Assembly (NCBI GenBank): GCA_900552655.1
Contig: USAE01000037.1
Coordinates: forward strand, 1 to 16,176
DNA length: 16,176 nt
Direction of reading: 5' to 3'
Origin: an uncultured Clostridium sp.
GTDB lineage: Bacteria > Bacillota > Clostridia > TANB77 > CAG-508
A program made the position numbers and the translations under genes. Of the stretch, positions 1-6,180 are shown piece after piece. The notes beneath the pieces are model-generated. The model worked only from the letters and a program-made list of their open reading frames with translations. It did not search any database and was not told where the DNA came from. Numbering within the stretch: the first letter of the stretch is position 1; every line of letters begins with the position of its first letter.

Positions 1-22
1 GTGTGTGTGTGTGTGTGTGTGT
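1..22. repeat. (GT)11 dinucleotide tract at window edge
   Basis: Eleven GT units run from the first base and may continue outside the window. They are followed at 23-52 by a stretch that is clearly richer in G and C than its surroundings. I see no gene around it: the short plus-strand reading frame that starts inside the tract has no ribosome site and no recognisable product. It could be a slippage-prone microsatellite, part of an intergenic repeat family, or an assembly-edge artefact. Confidence 0.6.
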
Positions 23-222
23 ACAGCGCCAAGGCTTACACGGTTCGCTTCGTTTTGCATTTCTTTACCCTCGCTTTTACTGTTTACTTTTAGTTCTAAA
101 ATCCGAATAATTTTAAAATGGGAATATTCAGATTTTTTCTTATTAAATCTCTCTTTTCACTTTATTCTATCTTATATAATTTATCTCATATTGTAAATAT
201 TGTCGTCCTTATCCTAGTACAC

Positions 223-251
223 AAAAAAGGCTGTACTCTTTACGCACAGCC
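223..251 (-). terminator. Rho-independent terminator of the nuclease-like gene
   Basis: Read on the minus strand, GGCTGT pairs with ACAGCC (6-bp stem, 11-base loop) and is followed at once by TTTTTT. It lies about 45 bases past the stop codon at 295, the expected place for the terminator of that gene. From 23 to 222 I see no other gene or structured element. Confidence 0.75.
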
Positions 252-294
252 ACTTTACAGTTCATTATTTACATTTTTATAACATTTCATTTTC

Positions 295-1194
295 CTATTG
301 TTTTATCTCATGTTCTACTTCATTTCTTAATTTTTCTATTTCTTCTGACTTTAAGTTTGTTACCTTTAATATTATTTCTTCATCTATTTTCTCTTGTAAC
401 ATTTTTATTGCTACTTCTTTTTTGCCTTCTTTTACTCCTTCTTTTCTCCCTTCCTTCATTCCTTTTTTCATTCCCTTTTCCATTCCTGTTTCTTCTGCAT
501 AATGCATATTACTATTCCAATCTCTTTCCCATTTTTCTTTTAGGAATGCTAGTCTTTTCTCTGCTTCATCTCCTCTTAAGTATTCCCATTCTTGGTTTGC
601 TTTTGCTATTTTTTCATTTTCTTTTACTGCCATTTCTACCTCCCCCTTTCTTTTATTACATATAAATTCTAACCATTGCCTTAATTTTTTGTTTCCTTTT
701 TCTTTGCTTTTTAAAAATTTCGGTAATTCTATAAAATGTATTTCTAGTCGATCTGTTATTTTTTCGTTATTTTCATTATCTCTTATGGTTGCTATTGTAT
801 GATAATTTTCTTTTTTAAATATGTTATACATTAGTATGTTTATTGTTATTACCTTATTATTTAATTTATAGTCTTGTCCTCTTTTTAATCCTGTATAATA
901 TAGTCCTGCCCAATAGAATAGCGTTCTTTCTATCATGTTCTTCTCATCAACCATTTGCATTTCTATATCTACTGTTATATTCTCGTTTATTATTGCTCTT
1001 ATATCTAGTATTCCTAACTTATCCTTTATATCTACTCTTTCTAGCTCTATTTCTTGCATTACTTCTACTTTTTCTATTGCTATTTCTAGTATACTTTCTA
1101 GCAAATCTTTTAGTATATCTTCATTTCCTTTTTTGCTGAATAATCTTTTAAATATGTAATCATTTGTAAGTTGTAACTCTACATTTTTTATCAT
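295..1194 (-). CDS. Rpn family / PDDEXK_2 recombination-promoting nuclease-like protein
   Basis: A 299-residue protein with the layout of the Rpn/PDDEXK_2 family, often annotated as 'putative transposase' but a PD-(D/E)XK nuclease fold. The N-terminus (LTNDYIFKRLFS at about 9-20, then ILKDLLESIL) is typical. The nuclease core is visible as LGILDIRA (D64) followed by VDIEMQ (E78, Q80), the D...ExQ metal-binding signature. Residues 238-257 hold the Gly/Lys/Glu repeat (KGMKKGMKEGRKEGVKEGKK) common at the C-terminus of this family, before a short helical tail. Start: ATG at 1194 preceded by GAAGGAGG with ideal spacing. It has its own promoter and terminator and is not part of the large operon. 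Members of this family are often scattered in many copies per genome; the biological role here is not shown by context. Confidence 0.88.
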   Translation of the reverse strand: MIKNVELQLTNDYIFKRLFSKKGNEDILKDLLESILEIAIEKVEVMQEIELERVDIKDKLGILDIRAIINENITVDIEMQMVDEKNMIERTLFYWAGLYYTGLKRGQDYKLNNKVITINILMYNIFKKENYHTIATIRDNENNEKITDRLEIHFIELPKFLKSKEKGNKKLRQWLEFICNKRKGEVEMAVKENEKIAKANQEWEYLRGDEAEKRLAFLKEKWERDWNSNMHYAEETGMEKGMKKGMKEGRKEGVKEGKKEVAIKMLQEKIDEEIILKVTNLKSEEIEKLRNEVEHEIKQ

Positions 1195-1206
1195 TTTCCT
1201 CCTTCT

Positions 1207-1235
1207 ATTTTACCAAATATTAATCTTTCGTTCAA
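1207..1235 (-). promoter_or_regulatory. Sigma-A-type promoter of the nuclease-like gene
   Basis: On the minus strand TTGAAC (1235-1230), a 17-base spacer and TAAAAT (1212-1207) form a plausible -35/-10 pair. It sits immediately before the GGAGG ribosome site (about 1198-1205) and the ATG at 1194, so the leader would be very short. The -10 lies inside one arm of a 9-bp inverted repeat (separate entry). Confidence 0.55.
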
Positions 1236-1249
1236 CTATATGGTAAAAT
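1207..1249. repeat. 9-bp inverted repeat bracketing the promoter
   Basis: ATTTTACCA (1207-1215) and TGGTAAAAT (1241-1249) are exact inverted copies separated by 25 bases. One arm contains the -10 box and the other lies just upstream of the -35, so the pair encloses the promoter. This geometry fits an operator for a dimeric repressor. Coincidence in AT-rich DNA is possible. Confidence 0.4.
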
Positions 1250-1741
1250 TTAATTTATTTCTTAAGATATTACCTTTTTATATGTTGGAATTTTATAAAG
1301 AACTGAATTATTAAGAATTAAATCGTTGTTTAAAAATAAATTTAGACGTAATTATTGTGGACGCTATTAAATAATATCGATATTATTTTTTGCTAATTGT
1401 ATATAGCTTTTTAAAATCTCGAAGTGCAAGTTTTAATATAACTTTAAACTCTAATAAAAAATGGGGGATTTTTTCGGTTTCAAATTTTTTTGATATCAAA
1501 CACAAATAAAAAATTTCGTATAATATAAAATTAATTAGATCTAGAATAAATTTCATGATTAATAATATTCTTAGGTAATATCCTAAGTATTTATATTTAA
1601 TCATGTTATACTACATTTTTCAATCTTTTTTCATCTTACTTTTTCGACAAATTCTGAAAAAACATACCTTATATTTCTCACAAAATATAAATTCTAAGAC
1701 ATTTAACCTTGTTGTATTGCAGGCTATTACTTCTTGCTAAT
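1250..1741. other. Gene-free gap with a 20-bp palindrome
   Basis: This roughly 490-base stretch between the operon terminator and the nuclease promoter has no convincing gene. The only minus-strand frame of note (1604-1383, 73 codons) has no ribosome site and a composition expected of AT-rich noise. The one structured feature is a perfect 20-bp palindrome at 1369-1388 (AAATAATATC and its complement), with no loop. It could be a protein-binding site or chance. No tRNA, riboswitch or insertion-sequence end was recognised. Confidence 0.5.
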
Positions 1742-1790
1742 ATAAAAACCAAAAACGGGATTTTAAGTATTATCCCTTAAATCCCGTTTT
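1742..1790 (-). terminator. Operon terminator overlapping the last codons
   Basis: On the minus strand AAAACGGGATTTAAG pairs with CTTAAAATCCCGTTTT (one bulged A), then TTTTTGG and TTTTTATA follow. This is a strong rho-independent terminator. The ascending arm includes the last codons and the TAA stop (1779-1777) of the 475-residue protein, so coding sequence and terminator are merged. It marks the 3' end of the ten-gene operon. Confidence 0.85.
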
Positions 1791-3204
1791 CTGTATATGG
1801 TTTTAAATAGCTTAAGCCACGTATTAATAATTGCTCTTTTTCTGCTGTTTGTAATGAGTCAAAGCTCATGTTTATTGTGTACGTATCTGTTACAACTTTT
1901 GCTTCTTGACCATCTTGTATATCTATTACTTGATATTCGTCTTTTTCATAATTATATATTTCTATGCTTTGTTTATATCTTACTATTGCATATGACAATG
2001 GTGAGACTTCGTATGTTGTTCCATTAACTGTTATATTAGTTCTTTCTAAAAAGAAATATAAGTCTTGTCCATCATATAAAAATGCTTGGTCTAATTTTGT
2101 TTTGTTTGTTTCTACTGCTAAATTTGTTTCTAAATAAACATCACTATTTTCTTCTATAATATTTGAAAAATGGTTTATTCTGTACATCATCCCATTATTA
2201 TGTGGAAATACTATTGCCATATCTTCTGGAAATATAACTTTATTTTCCTTTTCAGCATAATACACTGGTGTAGAGTCTAATGTTACTTTCTTATCTGTAG
2301 CTTTTAGCTCTGTAAGTCCCTCTTTCCTAGTAAATGTTAATTCCCCTTTGTATTCTACTTTTTGCCCAGAATACCATTGGAAAAAATTATGGCTTTCAGT
2401 TTTAGTACTGTTTAAGTTTGAAATTATTATTGATACAATAATAATTATTACTATTAATGCAGAAACAATTGATACTGTAATTATTGTATTTTTTCTTCTT
2501 TTCTTCTTTTCTAATAATTCTCCTTCTTTTTCTAGTTGTTCTTTTCTTTTTTTGCTTTCTTCACTTTCTTCTGGTTCATTAATGATAATTTCTTCTTTAT
2601 CATCAAATTTTTCTACTGTAGAAGTATCTTCATTAGAAATTTCCTCTTTTTCTTTTTTCTTCTTTCCTTTTAATTTTGCAATACTTGCTTCTAGTTTGGC
2701 ATTATTTTCTTTCGTTTTTTTCTTTTGTTTCACAGAAATCTCGCCTTTCTCTACTTCCTCTGGCTCCATTTTTATTGTCGTTTTTTCCTCTGCATTCTCT
2801 TCTGGAATTTCTTCTGAATCACTTTTCTTAGTTGATTTTGCCAGCTTTGGCTTAACTTCTGCTTGCTCTTCTTTTGAATCCACTTTTTTAGTTTCTTCTT
2901 TCGCTAGTTTAGAATCTGTTTCTTTAGTTTCTTCTTTTTCTAATTTAGAATCTGTTTCTTTAGTTTCCTCATCGTCCAGTTTAGCATCTGCCTTCTTACT
3001 CTCTGTTGTCTTCTTCACTGTTGTCTTCTTCGCTGTTGTCTTCTTTGTTGTTGTTTTCTTTGTTGTCGCTTTCTTCTTCACTGTCGTCTTCTTTTCGTCT
3101 GCTCTCTTGGCTTTTGATTCCTTTGTATCTGTTTTGTTTTCCTTTGTTTCTTTCAAATCTATTTTCTCTTCTTTTATCTTTTGATTTTCTTTCTCTTCTT
3201 TCAT
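1777..3204 (-). CDS. Membrane protein: Lys-rich cytoplasmic tail, one helix, shared ectodomain
   Basis: Last gene of the ATPase operon, 475 residues, no named family recognised. Residues 1-239 are a highly charged, probably disordered tail: KKTT-type repeats at about 38-67, then three 12-residue repeats of the EETKETDSKLEK type at 79-114, then Lys/Glu-rich coil. A single membrane helix spans about 240-263 after a KKKRRK stop, which predicts the N-terminus inside and the C-terminus outside. The ectodomain (264-475) resembles the membrane-proximal ectodomains of the 1818- and 499-residue proteins upstream: a D..YF..L segment, ITVNGTTYEV, then IEIYNYEKDEYQVIDI. Start: ATG at 3204 has AAAGGAG eight bases upstream; an earlier ATG at 3243 has no such site. 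Its first 209 bases overlap the previous gene in another frame. Inferred role: surface or coupling component of the F1-driven machine. Confidence 0.8.
   Translation of the reverse strand: MKEEKENQKIKEEKIDLKETKENKTDTKESKAKRADEKKTTVKKKATTKKTTTKKTTAKKTTVKKTTESKKADAKLDDEETKETDSKLEKEETKETDSKLAKEETKKVDSKEEQAEVKPKLAKSTKKSDSEEIPEENAEEKTTIKMEPEEVEKGEISVKQKKKTKENNAKLEASIAKLKGKKKKEKEEISNEDTSTVEKFDDKEEIIINEPEESEESKKRKEQLEKEGELLEKKKRRKNTIITVSIVSALIVIIIIVSIIISNLNSTKTESHNFFQWYSGQKVEYKGELTFTRKEGLTELKATDKKVTLDSTPVYYAEKENKVIFPEDMAIVFPHNNGMMYRINHFSNIIEENSDVYLETNLAVETNKTKLDQAFLYDGQDLYFFLERTNITVNGTTYEVSPLSYAIVRYKQSIEIYNYEKDEYQVIDIQDGQEAKVVTDTYTINMSFDSLQTAEKEQLLIRGLSYLKPYTENGI
2863..2970 (-). repeat. Three tandem 36-bp coding repeats
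   Basis: Codons 79-114 of the 475-residue protein are three successive 12-residue units (EETKETDSKLEK, EETKETDSKLAK, EETKKVDSKEEQ). The DNA units are close copies, so the number is likely to vary between strains. They lie in the cytoplasmic tail. Confidence 0.75.
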
Positions 3205-3721
3205 CAACCGTTCTCCTTTTATGGTTTGTAATAATATCTTCAAAATTCTTTAAGAAGAAATATGTTGCATATACTATTAAAAATACGATTAAACATATTT
3301 TTATTACAAGTACATATGGGTCATTGCTTTCCTCTATCATATAACTTGTTAGTATATTTATTAAATATAGCGCAATAATTTGTGCTACTGTACTTACTAT
3401 TTCTAAAATTGCCTTTTTATAATTAAGTATTGCAAATATTATAGATGAAATAGCTATCATTAGTAAATATAATAATATATTTTTACTATATACACAAGCA
3501 GTAAATATTACTAAAAATGTTCGTATAAGAATTGATATAATCATTATAATTTGCTTATTACTAAGTCCCATAAACATTCCACTTAATATTACACTCTTTT
3601 TGTGTATATTAAATTTTTTTGTTACTAAATACATTATAAAACTTAATAATAATATTATTCCTAAAAATATTGGCAATACCCAAGCAACTTTGCTTAATTC
3701 ATAAAGTATTGTATCTAACAT
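2996..3721 (-). CDS. Five-helix membrane protein of the ATPase operon
   Basis: A 241-residue protein with no family I recognise. Predicted membrane helices at about 12-33, 57-78, 81-99, 105-126 and 136-157. Helix 2 carries an Arg (R67 in ILIRTFLVIF). Residues 165-205 are strongly basic and the last 35 are acidic repeats (EEDNSEEDN). Start ATG at 3721 with AGAGGA five bases before it, one base after the epsilon stop, so probably co-translated with the F1 genes. It is the only polytopic protein in an operon that lacks subunit a, so it is a candidate functional replacement. It shows no subunit-a signature such as the conserved Arg helix with neighbouring RLFGN-type residues. The last 69 codons overlap the next gene out of frame, so the true C-terminus is uncertain. 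Confidence 0.72.
   Translation of the reverse strand: MLDTILYELSKVAWVLPIFLGIILLLSFIMYLVTKKFNIHKKSVILSGMFMGLSNKQIIMIISILIRTFLVIFTACVYSKNILLYLLMIAISSIIFAILNYKKAILEIVSTVAQIIALYLINILTSYMIEESNDPYVLVIKICLIVFLIVYATYFFLKNFEDIITNHKRRTVDERRERKSKDKRRENRFERNKGKQNRYKGIKSQESRRKEDDSEEESDNKENNNKEDNSEEDNSEEDNRE
3004..3093 (-). repeat. Lys-Thr (KKTT) codon repeat tract
   Basis: Codons 38-67 of the 475-residue protein encode repeated K-K-T/A-T units resembling bacterial histone-H1-like Lys-rich tails. In the overlapping frame of the preceding gene the same DNA encodes an acidic EEDNS-type repeat. The nucleotide sequence is a GTCTTCTT-type degenerate repeat as read on the plus strand. Confidence 0.7.
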
Positions 3722-3722
3722 T

Positions 3723-4007
3723 TTATTCCTCTTTTATAAATAATTTAAATTCATTATGTTTTAACATATAATATCCTATTATATTTGTTAACTTCACAAA
3801 ATTATCTATAGAGATTATCTCTACATCTCCATTTATTTCTCCAATTACTGGCAAATAATCTTCCATAATACTTAAATTATACTTTTTACTCTTAATTTTT
3901 ATTATAGAAACATTATCATATGTTTTTAACCCTTTTTGTATGTTTAAAATTTTCACTTTCATTTTGGCAACTTTGCCTGTTTGTTCATTTACTTTTTCAT
4001 TATTCAT
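3723..4007 (-). CDS. atpC: F1 epsilon-like subunit lacking the C-terminal hairpin
   Basis: 94 residues, against roughly 130-140 for ordinary epsilon. The position immediately after beta is canonical. After a 15-residue leader the sequence follows the epsilon beta-sandwich: MKVKILNIQKGLKTYD, NLSIMEDYLPVIGEINGDVEI (matching the usual 'GILpnHaPlvt.L..G' region), then IIGYYMLKHNEFKLFI (matching 'GGf.ev.nn.v.vl'). The protein ends there, so the C-terminal helical hairpin that binds ATP and inhibits hydrolysis in bacterial F1 is absent. The start ATG overlaps the end of beta by 8 bases, with AGAGGT seven bases upstream, which suggests translational coupling. Identification rests on position plus this partial alignment. 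Confidence 0.72.
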   Translation of the reverse strand: MNNEKVNEQTGKVAKMKVKILNIQKGLKTYDNVSIIKIKSKKYNLSIMEDYLPVIGEINGDVEIISIDNFVKLTNIIGYYMLKHNEFKLFIKEE

Positions 4008-5367
4008 GTAATGTACCTCTAAATAATAATTTACTTTCGTCTACATCATCATATTTTCCATTTAAAATATCTTCTACATCACAAAGTGTATCTTCTATAT
4101 CTACCATTACACCTTTTATACCTGTGTAATTTTCAGAAACAAACATAGGTTGTGTAAAATAATTTCTTAACTTTCTAGAGCGGTAGAATATCATTCTGTC
4201 TTCCTCAGATAATTCGTCTATACCTAGAACTGCAATTATTTCTTCTAGCTCTTCATATCTAGACAAATATCTTAATGTTTCTTGTACTAAATCATAATGT
4301 TTTTGACCTACAATTTCTGCATCTACAGCTTTACTTGTAGTTTTAAAAACATTTATTGCTGGGTAAATACCCTTTTCTGCAACTTTACGGTCAAGAACTA
4401 CTTGCCCGTCCATATGTGTTGTAACAGCTTGAACTGCTTCATCTGTTATATCATCTGCTGGTATATATATTGCTTGGAATGATGTTATAGATCCTTTGTC
4501 TGTAGAATTTATTCTTTCTTCTACATCTGTTACATCTGACACCATTGTTGTAGGATATCCATTTTCTATTGGAACTCTCTTCATTTCTGTTGATATTTCA
4601 GATTTTGCTTGAATAAAACGATATATGTTATCTATAAACACTAATACGTCTTGATTCTTTTCATCTCTTAAGTACTCTGCAAGTGTTAACCCACTATATA
4701 CAGCTTTAGAACGTGAACATGGATTTTCACCCATTTGTCCAAAGACCATAGACATTTTGTCTAGTAAGTCTGATTCTTGCATTTCTTCTATTAGCTCTTG
4801 TCCTTCACGAGAACGTTCACCAACACCTATGAATACAGCGTTAGATTTTAATCTTTTGTAAACATTGTTTATAATTTCTTTTATTAAAACTGTTTTTCCA
4901 ACTCCTGCCCCACCTAGAAGTCCCATTTTAAATCCTTTTTGAAGTGGTGCGAAAAAGTCTAAAGCTTTTATTCCTGTCCATAATGGCTCATTATTTATGT
5001 TTATTTCCTTAAAAGAAAGTTTTCTGTCATATACATTTCTTGTTCTTACAGATTTTAATTCTTTATGGTTTATTACATCTCCATATGGGCTGAATACTTT
5101 ACCTAACATTGCATCAGAGTACTCTATTTTAAGTCCACCTTCTTCAAGTGTTACAGTTCCTCCTTTTTTTAGTCCTATAACTCTTTCAAAAGGTACTGTA
5201 GATGCAATATTATTATCTATTTGAACAACTTCAAACTTTCTTATACCTTCGTCGTCTTTGTATATTAATATATCATTAATTTTGACATTGTCACTAAATA
5301 ATAATACTTTAACATTAAGTTCGGAAATACCAATTATTCTTCCTATTATTTCCTTTTCGTTAGTCAT
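4000..5367 (-). CDS. atpD: F1 ATPase beta-like catalytic subunit
   Basis: 455 residues, clearly F-type beta. P-loop GGAGVGKT at 152-159; GVGERSREG at 181-189 with the catalytic Glu at 184; Walker B VLVFIDN at 241-247; GSITSFQAIYIPADDITD at 292-309; Tyr335 in GIYPAI for adenine stacking; and an exact DELSEED loop at 384-390, the contact that transmits torque to gamma. Departures from family: GQMGENPCSR for the usual GQM.EPPGAR, VPIENGYPTT for the PSAVGYQPT region, and a C-terminus ending about 10-15 residues early (FRGTLHE). Catalysis should be intact. ATG at 5367 is preceded by AGGAAGGTG. It lies 18 bases after gamma and overlaps epsilon by 8. In a complex without an ion path it would act as an ATP hydrolase. 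It is diverged enough to be a dedicated paralogue, not the housekeeping synthase. Confidence 0.93.
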   Translation of the reverse strand: MTNEKEIIGRIIGISELNVKVLLFSDNVKINDILIYKDDEGIRKFEVVQIDNNIASTVPFERVIGLKKGGTVTLEEGGLKIEYSDAMLGKVFSPYGDVINHKELKSVRTRNVYDRKLSFKEININNEPLWTGIKALDFFAPLQKGFKMGLLGGAGVGKTVLIKEIINNVYKRLKSNAVFIGVGERSREGQELIEEMQESDLLDKMSMVFGQMGENPCSRSKAVYSGLTLAEYLRDEKNQDVLVFIDNIYRFIQAKSEISTEMKRVPIENGYPTTMVSDVTDVEERINSTDKGSITSFQAIYIPADDITDEAVQAVTTHMDGQVVLDRKVAEKGIYPAINVFKTTSKAVDAEIVGQKHYDLVQETLRYLSRYEELEEIIAVLGIDELSEEDRMIFYRSRKLRNYFTQPMFVSENYTGIKGVMVDIEDTLCDVEDILNGKYDDVDESKLLFRGTLHE

Positions 5368-5385
5368 TATATCTACACCTTCCTA

Positions 5386-6180
5386 CTATTCTTCCTTAAA
5401 ATTTAAATTTGTAAAATTCTCTAAAACTTTTTTAAAGTTCTTATTTTTTATAATCTTTCTTTCTTTTCTTAAATTAACTTCTTCTAGTTCATCTAGTTTT
5501 TTTAAAGATTCTTTTGTTATGGTTTGCCTCATAATATTTTCAGAAGCAAAACTATTTTCTGTTGCAATTTTTATTTCGTAAGATAAATATAGTACTATTA
5601 TATTTCTTAATATACTATTTATATCTCCTTCTATTACAAAGTCTTCTAAGTGTCGCTTCTTAGTTTGCATTTCCTCTTCTTGCATACTTTCTAGTGGAAG
5701 TATTTTCTTTTTTCTTAGCTCTATTTTACTTATATTATAATAATGATTATAAATGATATTTACTTCACTATATTTTGCATTTAGCATTGCATCATACAAA
5801 ATATCTTCTATCTCTCCTATCTTGCTTGGATACTCATCTTTCGTCATTGATAAAATTACATTTTGTTTTTCATTTGTAATTTTCTTTCCTATAATAATTT
5901 TGTCTATATTTTCATCTGCTTTTGCTAAGTCGTTTACATTTGTGTTAAAGTTACCACAAAATCCTAAATCATTTCCAATGTATACATTTAGAGGTTTGTA
6001 TTCTTTATTTAACTTTAATATTTTTTTATCTAGTATTAAATTTCTGTTGTTTAGTATATTGTCTGCAAAATCTGAAATTTCCTTTTCGTATTCAAAATAC
6101 TTTTCGGCATTTTTTCTTGCAGTATCTACTCTAAGTAAAGAATGAAAATTCATTACTTTTACTACATTTCTTATTTTCAT
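5386..6180 (-). CDS. atpG: F1 gamma-like rotor subunit, shortened N-terminus
   Basis: 264 residues; ordinary gamma is about 285-290. The central axle helices and the Rossmann-like middle are recognisable. VVKVMNFHSLLRVDTARKNA at about 6-25 corresponds to the usual ITKAMxMVAAxKLRRAQ helix, which is strongly diverged here. IGNDLGFCGNFNTNV at 68-82 matches the family signature S.rGLCGgfN.N. The C-terminal helix includes SFASENIMRQTITKESLKKL, in place of the usual SEh.aRM.AM..At.Na. The first helix begins about 10-15 residues late. ATG at 6180 overlaps the alpha stop (ATGA), with AGGTGAGG upstream. Role inferred from family: central shaft turned by the beta subunits. The N- and C-terminal helices are normally the most conserved part, so their drift may reflect a changed partner at the c-ring. 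Confidence 0.88.
   Translation of the reverse strand: MKIRNVVKVMNFHSLLRVDTARKNAEKYFEYEKEISDFADNILNNRNLILDKKILKLNKEYKPLNVYIGNDLGFCGNFNTNVNDLAKADENIDKIIIGKKITNEKQNVILSMTKDEYPSKIGEIEDILYDAMLNAKYSEVNIIYNHYYNISKIELRKKKILPLESMQEEEMQTKKRHLEDFVIEGDINSILRNIIVLYLSYEIKIATENSFASENIMRQTITKESLKKLDELEEVNLRKERKIIKNKNFKKVLENFTNLNFKEE

Noticed and set aside
1383..1604. 73-codon minus-strand frame with hydrophobic start
   Set aside because: No Shine-Dalgarno site before the ATG, no recognisable product, and composition typical of AT-rich non-coding DNA.
2348..3184. Long plus-strand open frame (278 codons) rich in Ser and Phe
   Set aside because: It is the antisense of the Lys/Glu-rich tail of the 475-residue protein; the Ser/Phe/Val composition is what complementing Lys and Glu codons gives, and no ribosome site or domain is present.
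6177..6180. Mycoplasma-like genetic code (UGA as Trp)
   Set aside because: The alpha gene ends in TGA exactly at the overlap with the gamma start, and I saw no in-frame TGA in any of the accepted genes, so the standard bacterial code applies.
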